Under the pieces are notes generated by a model. It was not told the origin of the DNA, did no database searches, and worked only from the letters and a program-made list of their open reading frames with translations. A program made the position numbers and the translations under genes. This document shows positions 1 through 8,458 of a DNA stretch of 64,000 nucleotides, in pieces; position 1 is the first letter of the stretch; every line of letters starts with the position of its first letter. This DNA comes from Pseudohoeflea sp964511625 (GTDB lineage Bacteria > Pseudomonadota > Alphaproteobacteria > Rhizobiales > Rhizobiaceae), in NCBI GenBank assembly GCA_964511625.1, contig CAZEJG010000004.1, positions 1 through 64,000 on the forward strand. The letters are read 5' to 3'.

Positions 1-379
1 GAATGTTGATCCACGACATGGTGCGGATGATGTAGCTGACCCAGAAGGGCAGCATGAGCAGCAACAGCAGAAAGCCCTTGTTGCGGTTCGAGCGCGCGAT
101 GAAATAGGCGGCCGGATAGCCGGCGACTGCGCAGACGACCGTAGTGATAGCGGCGATCTTGAGCGTGTTGAGCAGAATGTCGCGGTAGAACCGGTCGGTG
201 AGCGCCTCGGACCAGTTGTTGAGATGGAAGCCGGCGATATCGGCGCCCGTGGCCGTGCGCAGCCAGAACGAATAGACGACGATGAAGGCCAGCGGCACGA
301 ACAGCAGAAGCGTGATCGCGATCAGCGCCGGCGACAACAGAATCCAGGGTTGGCGGGCTTCCCGCGCCTCGACACCCAT
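1..379 (-). CDS. ABC transporter permease, N-terminal part (runs off the window start)
   Basis: Only the first ~126 codons are present; the gene continues beyond base 1. After a short polar N-terminus (MGVEAREARQPW) comes a hydrophobic first membrane segment, a periplasmic stretch with LNNWSEALTDRFYRDILLNT, a second membrane segment and the start of a third with SNRNKGFLLLLLMLPFW. This layout matches the PotB/PotH type permeases of spermidine/putrescine-class importers (inner membrane, MetI-like fold). That class is inferred from the pattern of LNTL, AYFIAR and LPFWVSYIIRT. The start ATG at 379 is preceded by GGGGAATGG, a reasonable ribosome site. It is transcribed away from the LysR gene beginning at 464, so the regulator may control this transporter. 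The substrate cannot be told from this fragment. Confidence 0.8.
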   Translation of the reverse strand, partial: MGVEAREARQPWILLSPALIAITLLLFVPLAFIVVYSFWLRTATGADIAGFHLNNWSEALTDRFYRDILLNTLKIAAITTVVCAVAGYPAAYFIARSNRNKGFLLLLLMLPFWVSYIIRTMSWINI

Positions 380-441
380 TCCATTCCCCTTTTTTGTTTG
401 TTGAGGAAAGCTTGCCAAGCGCCGAAACATTGATCAAATAG

Positions 442-461
442 ATAATCGGAATTCCAATTAT
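442..461. promoter_or_regulatory. Palindromic operator candidate between ABC permease and LysR gene
   Basis: A 20-bp near-perfect palindrome (arms ATAATCGGAA and TTCCAATTAT, one mismatched pair) lies in the 84-bp divergent intergenic region and ends 2 bp before the chosen LysR start codon. AT-rich dyads of this kind are typical LysR-type regulator sites. The position suggests autoregulation and control of the divergent transporter. Binding is inferred, not shown. Confidence 0.4.
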
Positions 462-463
462 AG

Positions 464-1435
464 ATGGTATCTATGATAGCTTCAAATTCGGATCTTGAAC
501 GGCTGGCGCGCGAACTGGACTGGAACCTGCTGCGCACCTTCATCACGCTCGCCGAGGCCGGCAGTGTAACGGCGGCCGCCGACCGGCTGCGGCTCAAGCA
601 ACCGACGGTGTCGAGCGCGCTGAAACGGCTCGAAAGCCGTCTCGGCCGCAAGCTGATCGACCGTTCTCCGGGCCATTTCCAGCTCACCGATGCGGGCAAC
701 CTTCTCTATCGCGAGGCGATCGATATCCAGGGCGCGATCCTGAGGCTCGGGACCCTGATGCGCGACGTTGCCGAGGAGGTGCGCGGCCATGTCCGGATCG
801 CGGTTGCAAGCCACGTGCAGTCGCCCGTCTTCAACGATGCGCTCAGCGCCTTCCACACCGCCCATCCGGCGGCGACCATCTCCATCGACGTGGCGGCCAG
901 CAAGTTCGCCATCGCAGAAGTCGTCGCGCGGCGCGCATCGCTTGCCATCTGCCTCGTCCACGAGCGCAGTCCGCGGCTCGAATACCGCAGGCTCTATCGT
1001 GAATTCTTCGGCCTGTTCTGCGGGCCGACCCATCCGCTCTTCGGCCGGTCAGACGTTCCGATCGGCGAACTCGCTGGTCATTCGTCGGTCAGTTTCGTCA
1101 CCGACCAGATGGACGACGCGCTGCGCCCGGTCGCTCTCCTGCGTGCGCGGGCGGGTCTCGACACGCGCGTCGTCGGGACCTCGGCGAACCTCGAAGAGGT
1201 GCGGCGGATGATCATCGCGGGCCTGGGCATCGGGCCGCTGCCGATCCACGTCGTCAAGCGCGACATCCAGGACGGTCTTCTCTGGCGCCTGCCGCCCTAT
1301 GAGGAGGTGCCGGAGATCGACGTCCACGTCGTGTGGAACCCGAGTGCCCGCAACAACCGCGCCGAGGACCTGCTGCTGGCCGAGTTGCTCAGGCGGATCG
1401 AAACGACACCGATGTCAGAGCGCACCTATTACTGA
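464..1435 (+). CDS. LysR-family transcriptional regulator
   Basis: A 323-aa LysR-type regulator. The N-terminal winged helix-turn-helix covers about residues 18-77 (NLLRTFITLAEAGSVTAAAD, then LKQPTVSSALKRLE and LGRKLIDR). A linker helix and a periplasmic-binding-protein-like effector domain (about 100-310) follow. The length is usual for the family. A second in-frame ATG at 473 lacks a clearly better ribosome site, so the start could be either. It is divergent from the partial ABC permease at the window edge, so the effector may be that transporter's substrate. A dyad sits directly upstream. The ligand is unknown. Confidence 0.9.
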   Translation: MVSMIASNSDLERLARELDWNLLRTFITLAEAGSVTAAADRLRLKQPTVSSALKRLESRLGRKLIDRSPGHFQLTDAGNLLYREAIDIQGAILRLGTLMRDVAEEVRGHVRIAVASHVQSPVFNDALSAFHTAHPAATISIDVAASKFAIAEVVARRASLAICLVHERSPRLEYRRLYREFFGLFCGPTHPLFGRSDVPIGELAGHSSVSFVTDQMDDALRPVALLRARAGLDTRVVGTSANLEEVRRMIIAGLGIGPLPIHVVKRDIQDGLLWRLPPYEEVPEIDVHVVWNPSARNNRAEDLLLAELLRRIETTPMSERTYY

Positions 1436-1477
1436 TGCGCCGCGACACTGGGATCGATGCGATTTGACTGACCCGAA

Positions 1478-3901
1478 TCAGGCGGCGGCCTCGATGTCGC
1501 GACCGATGGATACGAAGTCCACCGGCACCCACTCAAGGTTGCCCGCGTAGCGATAGGCAAGCCTGCCTCCTTTATCCATTGCGAAGAGGTGCAGCCAGCG
1601 ATTGTCGAACAGCGCCCTCACCCCTTCATGACGGCGAAGAATCTCCGTCATGGCTTCGCGGGGCGCCTCGATGCAGACCGACAGGCGGACCGGATCGTGG
1701 ATGAGGCGCTCGCCGTCGTGAACCGATTGCCACGGCAGGCCACTGCGCATCAATCCGCCATTGCCTTCCAGAACGCCGATACCGCCCACCACGTTGTGCA
1801 ACAGCTTGTTGCCCGAACCGAATGCGTTCGGCGCGACAGTCGAGCCGTAATACTGGAGGCTGATCCAGCTGGCGACGACGACGGGCGCCGTCATGATCAG
1901 TTCGAGCACACCAAAGCTGCGGGCGCTGTCCTGTTTCCAGTCATAGTCGTGCAGGAAGGCGCGGCCTTCGAGGCTGCGACCGGCAGTCCGGATACGGGGT
2001 GCTGCGACGAAGGCCTTGTTCCCGGCAAGGGCCCATTCAGGCCTGACTTCGGCCCAGTTGCGTGCGCGGCTGTCGATGTCACCCGCGCCAGCCGCGCGGG
2101 GCAGCCGGAGGGCGCGTTCACCGCGAGCTACCTTTCCGGCCGTCTCCAGCCATTGGCGGATGCGCTCGAGATCGGCCGAATGTGCCGCTGCATCCACATC
2201 CCGGTCGTAAAGCGTGACCCTGTCGGTCGTGGTGTCGTGGAGGGCTGCAACAAAGAGCGTATCCTCCGGTACGGTGATCCCCCTGGCGGCGAGACCCTCC
2301 CTGACTTCCGTCTCATTGAGGAGGATTGCCAGAAGCCGGGCGTTCACCTCGCCGGAATATCCCCCGCAGGCGCCGCAATTAAGCCCGCTGGCATGCGGGT
2401 TGTTGACGACGCTGGCGCCATGGCCGGCGAGAAGCACAACGCGTGCGAAGTTCTCGGTCAGGGACATGGCGCGCAGGACCGTCTCTGCCGCAGCGATGCG
2501 GGCGGCGGCATCGAGTTCGGTTTCGAAGCGCGGCGGCGGATCGTTGGGCGCAGAGATCGAGGCAAAGCCGAGGCCGTCGCGGAGCAGCTTGCCGACATAG
2601 ACCGGCCCCATCGCCTCGACAAAGGCGAAGGAGGAGACTGCCGCCAGCTTGAAACGGCCCCAGGCCCGCTTGGCCCGGGCGCGATAACGCGTCGCAAGAT
2701 CGCGATCCCGATCTGTCTCACAGCCCGCACACGAGCTGATCGACGGATTGAGCAGGACCGGCAGGCGCAGTTCCTCGACATCGGAGGCGAACCGGCGGTG
2801 CTTGGCGCCGATGCCGAAGAAGCCGGCAAAACCGAGCGTGCGGATCGACGGATCGATGGATTCGAGCGCCCGGCGGAACACCTCGGAGCGCACGTCGATA
2901 CAGAACGCAGCCTGAAGCTTCGGCCTGTCGTCGCCGACCGTCGGAGCGGGCGCGGCAAGCGTTTCGGCAAGACTGCGCTGCGTGGCGCGTTCGAACGCCT
3001 CCTGCAGGATTTCGCCGATCACATCGTCGCCCCCGGCTTCGACTGGCGTTTCATGCAGGCGCGCGACCCGGCGCCATTCGTCGGCGACAGCTTCTTCCTG
3101 GAGAGAAAAGAGCGCCTCTTCCCAGAGAAGCCGGATGGCGAGCAGGTCGGTGATCGCCGAGTCGGTCTCACCGGCCAGTTCGGCACGCCACAACTCGTAG
3201 CGGGCATATTGAGCCAGCCCGCCGAGCGAGAACAGGAGCTGGTGGAAGTAGCTTTCCAGGGCCGCTTCGTCGATGCCGAGACGCGCGACCGCGCGGGCGA
3301 TTGCCTCGGAGGGACTGTCGGGCGCTTCTGCCACGAAGGTGGCGAACCCCTTCAGGCCCATAATCTCGGGCGTCAGGTCGTGGGTGGCATAAGCCCGCCA
3401 CGCAAACCAGGCGGACCGCCCCCGCGGCGCGGCCCACAGGGCCTGTCCTCGGTCGAAATAGCCGCCCGCCCAGGAACCGATGCGCTCGGCGAGAATTCCC
3501 GGCCAGTCGGTCAGGCTCGCTTCCGCCACGAGATCAGCGACCGTCGGCAGCGCCTTGCGACCCAGTGCCGGGCTGCGCATAGCGACCTTGAGTGCTGCGA
3601 CATGAAGCGGCTTGTCACCATGCGGCGAGGCGTCGAGGGCGGAAGCGAGATCCTCGTCGGAAATCTCACCAGTCTCGATGCGGGCGACATACCAGTCCCG
3701 CGGCATGGTCACCGAAACCCCGCCGACGCGTGCGAGAAGCGCGCCGGCTTTGGCCAGACTCATGTTCATCTGGCCCAGAAAGGGATTGACCGCGACAGAG
3801 GAAGAAAGTGGCCAGAGCGGAGGAATCTGGCGCGCGGCGGCATCGGCGCCTGTCTCGATGACCTTCATGTCGACGTTAGCGATCTTGAGATGCGTGTTCA
3901 T
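1478..3901 (-). CDS. dabA: DabA, inorganic carbon transporter subunit (DUF2309/UPF0753)
   Basis: An 807-aa DabA protein, the cytoplasmic beta-carbonic-anhydrase-like half of the DAB inorganic-carbon pump. The family is known to couple vectorial CO2 hydration to cation flow through its partner DabB. The zinc-site residues are visible: C334 and D336 in CIDVR, H494 in AGHGASVV and C509 in LNCGACGG. The spacings (C-x-D, and 15 residues from H to C) equal those of characterised DabA (C351/D353/H524/C539 in Halothiobacillus). The family's GLNCGACGGYSG signature is intact, so the protein looks functional. It lies 21 bp downstream of dabB on the same strand, forming a two-gene operon. The divergent NhaR-like regulator at 5587 probably controls it. 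A non-autotroph would use it to supply bicarbonate for anaplerotic carboxylases at air-level CO2 (inference). Confidence 0.93.
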   Translation of the reverse strand: MNTHLKIANVDMKVIETGADAAARQIPPLWPLSSSVAVNPFLGQMNMSLAKAGALLARVGGVSVTMPRDWYVARIETGEISDEDLASALDASPHGDKPLHVAALKVAMRSPALGRKALPTVADLVAEASLTDWPGILAERIGSWAGGYFDRGQALWAAPRGRSAWFAWRAYATHDLTPEIMGLKGFATFVAEAPDSPSEAIARAVARLGIDEAALESYFHQLLFSLGGLAQYARYELWRAELAGETDSAITDLLAIRLLWEEALFSLQEEAVADEWRRVARLHETPVEAGGDDVIGEILQEAFERATQRSLAETLAAPAPTVGDDRPKLQAAFCIDVRSEVFRRALESIDPSIRTLGFAGFFGIGAKHRRFASDVEELRLPVLLNPSISSCAGCETDRDRDLATRYRARAKRAWGRFKLAAVSSFAFVEAMGPVYVGKLLRDGLGFASISAPNDPPPRFETELDAAARIAAAETVLRAMSLTENFARVVLLAGHGASVVNNPHASGLNCGACGGYSGEVNARLLAILLNETEVREGLAARGITVPEDTLFVAALHDTTTDRVTLYDRDVDAAAHSADLERIRQWLETAGKVARGERALRLPRAAGAGDIDSRARNWAEVRPEWALAGNKAFVAAPRIRTAGRSLEGRAFLHDYDWKQDSARSFGVLELIMTAPVVVASWISLQYYGSTVAPNAFGSGNKLLHNVVGGIGVLEGNGGLMRSGLPWQSVHDGERLIHDPVRLSVCIEAPREAMTEILRRHEGVRALFDNRWLHLFAMDKGGRLAYRYAGNLEWVPVDFVSIGRDIEAAA

Positions 3902-3922
3902 CGTCTTTCCCTTTCCCGTGTG

Positions 3923-5482
3923 TCAGGACTGATTGCGGGTGGACCAGTTGCCGATCATCCGGTCGAAGACGGCATTGGCGTAGAGACCGTTCGACAGGTG
4001 GACGCGCAGTCCGGCTGCGGCCGGATGATCCGACCAGAGCGGAAACAGGGCCTGCGCCATCGCCACCACACCGAAGCTCGCGACGGTCAGCGTCAGCATC
4101 GCCCATTCGAGGGGACCTGGCGCAGGCGTCTGGGGCAAGGCGCCGGCGGTCAGCCATTCGGTGCCGGTCTGAAGCGCAAAATAGCTCACCGAAGCGGCGA
4201 TGGCGTAAAGCGCGGTGCGCCGCGTCAGCACGCGCGGCGCGGCATCCGCCAGCCCCTGCGCCAGAAGATAGGCGACACCGAAGATGAGAATGGCGCCGAG
4301 CGCGATCGCCTGCGGAGGCTTGCTGGCGAAGCCGAAGGTCAGGCCGATGACGGCGTAGATCGCGAGCGCCAGCGCAAAGGCCCGCAGGACGGCGCGACCG
4401 CTCGGGATGGCGATCGGACCGGGCCGCCGGATGGCCGCCACCCGTTCCACGGCGGTTCCCGAAGCGAGAAAGGCATGCGCCTTGTAGAGCGAGTGGGCGA
4501 CGATATGCAGAAGCGCGAGCGGGAACAGGGCCAGGCCGCACTGCATGATCATGAAGCCCATCTGGGCGATGGTGGACCATGCGAGCGAATTCTTGACCGC
4601 CGACTGCGCGAGCATGGCGAGCCCAGCGAAAAGTGCAGTGAATCCCCCGAGGATAACAAGAAACGCCAGCACGCCGGGGCTGAGCAGCATCACATCCGAG
4701 AAGCGGATCAGAAGGAACCCGCCGCCGTTGATGACGCCGGCGTGGAGCAGTGCCGAGACCGGCGTGGGCGCCTCCATCACTTCGGTGAGCCAGCCATGGA
4801 AGGGGAACTGTGCCGATTTGAGGATCGCGGCAAGCGCCAGACATCCGGCTGCCCACGGGGCCGCTGCCGGGACCGCGCCCTCGCGCGCCTCAGCCAGGAT
4901 GGTGCCAATGTCGAACGTGCCGTAGCCCGAGAAGAGCAGAATTGCAGCGCCCACGAGGGCCCCATCGCCGATACGGGCGACGATGAATTTCTTGCGCGCG
5001 CCACGGACGGCCTGGACCCGATCACCGTAGAAGAGCAACAGTCTGTGCAGGCTTACGCTGGTGGCGATCCAGGCAGCGACGAACAGCGCCAGATTGCCGG
5101 CCTGGACGAGGACGAGAACGGCGGCAAGCGTGACGGCCATCCAGCCGAGGAAAGCGCCCTGCCGGGCCTCGCCATCGAGATAGGATCTCGAATAACGCAG
5201 CACGATCCACCCGACGAAGGAGACGAGGACGAGCATCGTCACGCTGACGACATCGAACCGGGTCGACAGACCGACACCTGCGAGGCCGAGAACGGGCCCG
5301 GTGTGGGCACCGGCGAAGACCAGCAAGGCCGCAGAGCCGATTGCCACGATCAGGGCGACGAGCGCGGCGGACTCGATCAGACCCGGCACGAGACGCGGTC
5401 GCCGTCCGGGCCGCAGAAAGGCGAATGCGGCAGCCAGGAGCAGGACGGCGGGTGCGGCCAGCGGGATCATATCGTAGGACAT
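3923..5482 (-). CDS. dabB: DabB, proton/cation-conducting subunit (NuoL/MrpA-like)
   Basis: A membrane protein of about 519 aa with roughly 12-14 hydrophobic segments, related to the antiporter-like NuoL/ND5 subunits of complex I. The conserved proton-channel region is visible as KSAQFPFHGWLTEVMEAPTPVSALLHAGVINGGG, split here as KSAQFPFHGWL and APTPVSALLHAG, followed by HIVAHSLYKAHAFL. The DabB role is assigned because the gene immediately precedes dabA and has the right size. I place the start at MSYDMIP (5482). The reading frame stays open to an ATG at 5551, but that extension (MYFYWDKP...) is polar, overlaps the regulatory repeats, and is not typical of the family. Promoter and operator elements probably lie between 5483 and 5586. 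Confidence 0.9.
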   Translation of the reverse strand: MSYDMIPLAAPAVLLLAAAFAFLRPGRRPRLVPGLIESAALVALIVAIGSAALLVFAGAHTGPVLGLAGVGLSTRFDVVSVTMLVLVSFVGWIVLRYSRSYLDGEARQGAFLGWMAVTLAAVLVLVQAGNLALFVAAWIATSVSLHRLLLFYGDRVQAVRGARKKFIVARIGDGALVGAAILLFSGYGTFDIGTILAEAREGAVPAAAPWAAGCLALAAILKSAQFPFHGWLTEVMEAPTPVSALLHAGVINGGGFLLIRFSDVMLLSPGVLAFLVILGGFTALFAGLAMLAQSAVKNSLAWSTIAQMGFMIMQCGLALFPLALLHIVAHSLYKAHAFLASGTAVERVAAIRRPGPIAIPSGRAVLRAFALALAIYAVIGLTFGFASKPPQAIALGAILIFGVAYLLAQGLADAAPRVLTRRTALYAIAASVSYFALQTGTEWLTAGALPQTPAPGPLEWAMLTLTVASFGVVAMAQALFPLWSDHPAAAGLRVHLSNGLYANAVFDRMIGNWSTRNQS

Positions 5483-5549
5483 GGGCAGGGTTTCCGGGAC
5501 TGTTGAACCTGGCCCGCTTGTAGGCGCTGGCTTATCCCAATAAAAATAC

Positions 5550-5586
5550 ATTGTTCTAGGAAAACCGTTCTGTTTATAAGAACAAT
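5550..5586. promoter_or_regulatory. Inverted repeat with three GTTCT half-sites between dabB and its LysR regulator
   Basis: ATTGTTCT (5550-5557) and its exact complement AGAACAAT (5579-5586) form an 8-bp inverted repeat around a 21-bp spacer. A third GTTCT lies inside at 5567-5571. The downstream arm abuts the regulator's ATG at 5587. Such an array suits a LysR-type tetramer contacting two sites, with repression of its own gene and activation of dabBA. The role is inferred from position only. Confidence 0.5.
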
Positions 5587-6495
5587 ATGGCCGAGCTGAA
5601 TTTCCACCATCTGCGGTATTTCCATACAGTGGCGCACGAGGGAAACCTGACCCGTGCGGCGGTGCGCCTGAACGTCTCCCAATCAGCGGTCTCGTCCCAG
5701 ATCAGGCTGCTCGAGGATCGTCTCGGTCAGCCCCTCTTCGAGCGCCGCGGGCGGACGCTGATCCTGACCGAAGCGGGACGGATCGCTCTCGACCACGCCG
5801 ATACCATCTTCTCCGTCGGCGAAGAGCTCATCAGCACGCTCGGAGAACGGCCTTCGGGGCGGCGGCAGGTGCTCAGGGTCGGATCGCTCGCCACGCTGTC
5901 GCGCAACTTCCAGATCGGTTTTCTGCGGCCGCTTCTCGACCGCGACGATGTCGAGATCATCATCCGCTCAGGTGCGCTGGGCCAACTCCTCGACAGCCTG
6001 GAAAGCCACCAGCTCGACGTCGTGCTCGCGAACATCCCTCCGCAACGGGACGCGGCAACGCCCTGGATCTCGCACGCCATCGCCGAGCAGCCGGTCAGCC
6101 TGATCGGCACGCCCGAACGGATCGGCACGGATGCGTCATTCGAGATCCTGCTCGCGCGTGAACCACTCATCCTGCCGACAGTCGAGAGCAGCATCCGCTC
6201 TGGCATCGATGCGCTCTTCGACCGCCTGGAGATACGCCCGCGCATTGCCGCGGAGGTGGACGACATGGCGATGATCCGTCTCTTGGCACGCGAAGGCGCG
6301 GGGCTGGCCGTCGTCCCGCCGATCGTGGTCACCGACGAGTTGACCAGCGGCCGCCTCGTCGAGGTCGATCGGTTTCCACGGCTGACCGAAACCTTCTACG
6401 CCGTCACGCTGGAACGGCGGTTCCCCAATCCCCTGCTGCGCGCATTGTTGCAGGGTGCGGAAGACGCCGCTGGTCGCAATTCCACAGACCATTGA
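5587..6495 (+). CDS. LysR-family regulator, NhaR-like, divergent from dabBA
   Basis: A 302-aa regulator whose N-terminus (MAELNFHHLRYFHTVAHEGN, then LTRAAVRLNVSQSAVSSQIR) and LFERRGRTLILTEAGRIALDHAD follow the NhaR subgroup of LysR proteins. The effector domain covers roughly residues 95-295. The ATG follows directly on an inverted repeat with no Shine-Dalgarno sequence, so its mRNA may be leaderless or poorly translated. Divergent pairing with dabB-dabA suggests it senses inorganic carbon or ion status and controls that operon; this is inferred from synteny. It ends just before a strong bidirectional hairpin. Confidence 0.88.
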   Translation: MAELNFHHLRYFHTVAHEGNLTRAAVRLNVSQSAVSSQIRLLEDRLGQPLFERRGRTLILTEAGRIALDHADTIFSVGEELISTLGERPSGRRQVLRVGSLATLSRNFQIGFLRPLLDRDDVEIIIRSGALGQLLDSLESHQLDVVLANIPPQRDAATPWISHAIAEQPVSLIGTPERIGTDASFEILLAREPLILPTVESSIRSGIDALFDRLEIRPRIAAEVDDMAMIRLLAREGAGLAVVPPIVVTDELTSGRLVEVDRFPRLTETFYAVTLERRFPNPLLRALLQGAEDAAGRNSTDH

Positions 6496-6496
6496 A

Positions 6497-6527
6497 AAAG
6501 GCGCACACCGATGAGGTGCGCGCCTTT
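6497..6527. terminator. Bidirectional terminator hairpin
   Basis: AAAGGCGC-A-CACC (6497-6509) pairs with GGTG-C-GCGCCTTT (6515-6527) with one internal mismatch and a 5-base loop. It sits between the converging LysR gene (ends 6495) and aldehyde dehydrogenase gene (ends 6571). The flanking A and T runs would serve both strands. Confidence 0.7.
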
Positions 6528-6570
6528 CCGATTGTCGAAGCTCGCTGCGAGCGAGGCTCCGGTTGAGCTG

Positions 6571-8076
6571 TCAGCCGAAGGATTCCGGCAGCAGGTCGTC
6601 CGGCATGTTCTGGTAGCAGACCGGGCGCAGGAAGCGACGGATCGACAGCGTGCCGACCGAGGTCGCGCCGAAGTTGGTCGAGGCGGGGTAAGGGCCGCCA
6701 TGAACCATGGAGTCGGCCACTTCCACACCGGTCGGGAAACCGTTGACGAGAAGACGTCCGGCCTTGCGCTCAAGTACCGGCACGAGCTTTTTCGCGTCGG
6801 CGGTGTCGCCACCATCCATGTGGATGGTGCAGGTCAGCTGACCGTGCAGCGTCCGGGCGATCTTCTGGACTTCATCGAAATCGGCTGCGCGGACGACGAG
6901 GCCGAGCGGTCCGAAGACTTCCTCGCCGAGCTCGTCATGGGCGAGCCACTCCTTGCCGGTCGTCGAATAGAGGAACGGTGTCGCCTGCCGGCCTTCGGGG
7001 CTGGAGGAGACCAGCTCCTGAACGCCTTCGACGGAGGCCACGCGATCACGGCCCTGACGATAGGCGCTGGCGATACCGTCGGTCAGCATGGTCTGCGCGC
7101 CGACCTCCTTGAGGGCTTCGGTGGCGGCCTTGACGAAGGCGTCGGCATCGGGGCCGTCAACGAGCACGGCGATGCCCGGATTGGTGCAGAACTGGCCGGC
7201 ACCCATGGTGAGCGAACCCGCCCAGCCCTTGGCGATCGCCTCGCTGCGCGCCTTGAGCGCCTCGGGCATCAGGAACATCGGGTTGACCGAGCCCAGTTCG
7301 CCGAAGAACGGGATCGGCTCGGGACGCTGGGCGCAGAGATCGAAGAGCGCGCGACCGCCGCCGAGCGAACCGGTGAAGCCGACAGCCTTGATCAGCGGAT
7401 GCTGGACGAGGCTCTGACCGACATCGCGCTTGCCGCCCTGGATGAAGGAGAAGACACCGGGATGGATGCCGGTCTTCTTGACCGCCGCGTCGATGGCCTC
7501 GGCGACAATCTCGCCGGTGCCGGGATGGGCGGAGTGGCCCTTGACGACCACCGGGCAACCGGCTGCGAGTGCCGCTGCGGTATCACCACCGGCAGTCGAG
7601 AAGGCGAGCGGGAAGTTCGAGGCGCCGAAGACGGCGACCGGGCCGATCGGCCTCTGGATCATCTTGAGGTCAGGACGCGGCAGCGGCGCACGGTCGGGCA
7701 GCGCCTCGTCGTGACGGCGATCAAGATAATCGCCCTTCTCGATATGCGAGGCGAAGAGGCGGAGCTGGCCGGTGGTGCGGCCGCGCTCGCCCTGCAGGCG
7801 CGCTTCCGGAAGACCGGTTTCCGAGCTGCCGATCGCGGTGATCGCATCGGCGCGGGCCTCGATCTCGTCGGCAATGGCGTTGAGGAAGGCGGCGCGTTCG
7901 GCGCGCGTCGAATAACCGTAGGTCCAGAAGGCTTCCTCTGCGGCCTTGGCGGCGGCATCCACATGGGCAGGCGTACCCACGGAGTATTCTTTCGCTTCGC
8001 CGTGGGCGGGCTCGGAGGTGAACTTGTTTTCTCCCTCAACCCATTCGCCAGCGATGAGGTGTTTTCCGTTCGTCAT
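6571..8076 (-). CDS. Aldehyde dehydrogenase (NADP+), 2-ketoglutarate-semialdehyde type
   Basis: A 501-aa aldehyde dehydrogenase. The catalytic cysteine is in GAGQFCTNPG and the general-base glutamate in FFGELGSVNP; the cofactor region is seen in GPVAVFGASNFPLAFS. GELGSVNP with GQFCTNPG is characteristic of the alpha-ketoglutaric semialdehyde dehydrogenase group. These enzymes oxidise the C5 semialdehyde at the end of non-phosphorylative pentose, hexarate or hydroxyproline breakdown, feeding 2-oxoglutarate to the TCA cycle. That assignment is family inference. I chose MTNGKHLIAGEW (8076) as the start because GGAAAGAA lies upstream and the longer frame has atypical sequence. It has no co-transcribed neighbour. 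Its upstream region carries a perfect inverted repeat and a degenerate GntR-type site. Confidence 0.88.
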   Translation of the reverse strand: MTNGKHLIAGEWVEGENKFTSEPAHGEAKEYSVGTPAHVDAAAKAAEEAFWTYGYSTRAERAAFLNAIADEIEARADAITAIGSSETGLPEARLQGERGRTTGQLRLFASHIEKGDYLDRRHDEALPDRAPLPRPDLKMIQRPIGPVAVFGASNFPLAFSTAGGDTAAALAAGCPVVVKGHSAHPGTGEIVAEAIDAAVKKTGIHPGVFSFIQGGKRDVGQSLVQHPLIKAVGFTGSLGGGRALFDLCAQRPEPIPFFGELGSVNPMFLMPEALKARSEAIAKGWAGSLTMGAGQFCTNPGIAVLVDGPDADAFVKAATEALKEVGAQTMLTDGIASAYRQGRDRVASVEGVQELVSSSPEGRQATPFLYSTTGKEWLAHDELGEEVFGPLGLVVRAADFDEVQKIARTLHGQLTCTIHMDGGDTADAKKLVPVLERKAGRLLVNGFPTGVEVADSMVHGGPYPASTNFGATSVGTLSIRRFLRPVCYQNMPDDLLPESFG

Positions 8077-8161
8077 CAGGTTCTTTCCGTTCAAATCAGA
8101 TTTCGCGCAGCATGATTGCGCATGAATATGGCCACGCCGAACGTCCATTCCGGGCATTCGG

Positions 8162-8219
8162 TCGACAGCCTCCCGTATGCGACAGGCTGTCGAGTTCATT
8201 AGGCGGTATGGTTACAACA
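8162..8219. promoter_or_regulatory. Inverted repeat and degenerate GntR-type site upstream of aldehyde dehydrogenase
   Basis: In the 382-bp gap between 8077 and 8458 a perfect 10-bp inverted repeat is visible: TCGACAGCCT at 8162-8171 and AGGCTGTCGA at 8184-8193. Next to it TGGTTACAACA (8209-8219) matches the TGGTnnnACCA pattern at 7 of 8 fixed positions. Both lie 85-145 bp upstream of the aldehyde dehydrogenase start on the minus strand. They could be operator sites or a leader hairpin. I see nothing else in the gap; the rest shows no coding pattern. Confidence 0.3.
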
Positions 8220-8458
8220 TCCCCGATGGTGCGAGTAAAGCCTTCGTGGCGAACATCGCCACAATCTCGCGACCGTCTCACCTCCCCCATTCCTGGCGGC
8301 CGATACCAATTCCCTGATCAGCTTCAAACTGAACTTTCCAGTGCACTGCCGACCGACATCAGGAGCCCCCCCACAGTAAACCCGCCAAAGACTATGCGAT
8401 GACGCTGCGCCGTGCGAGACCAGAATCTGTCATTTCAGGGTAAAGCTGACGGAAAAGG

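Noticed and set aside
1589..5506. A 1305-codon open frame opposite dabAB
   Set aside because: It is antisense to two clearly conserved genes, is rich in R, G, E, D and H, and shows no family pattern; long antisense frames arise from the high G/C at third positions.
8112..8402. A 96-codon plus-strand frame in the 8.1-8.4 kb gap
   Set aside because: No ribosome site, mixed codon usage and no recognisable pattern; treated as non-coding.
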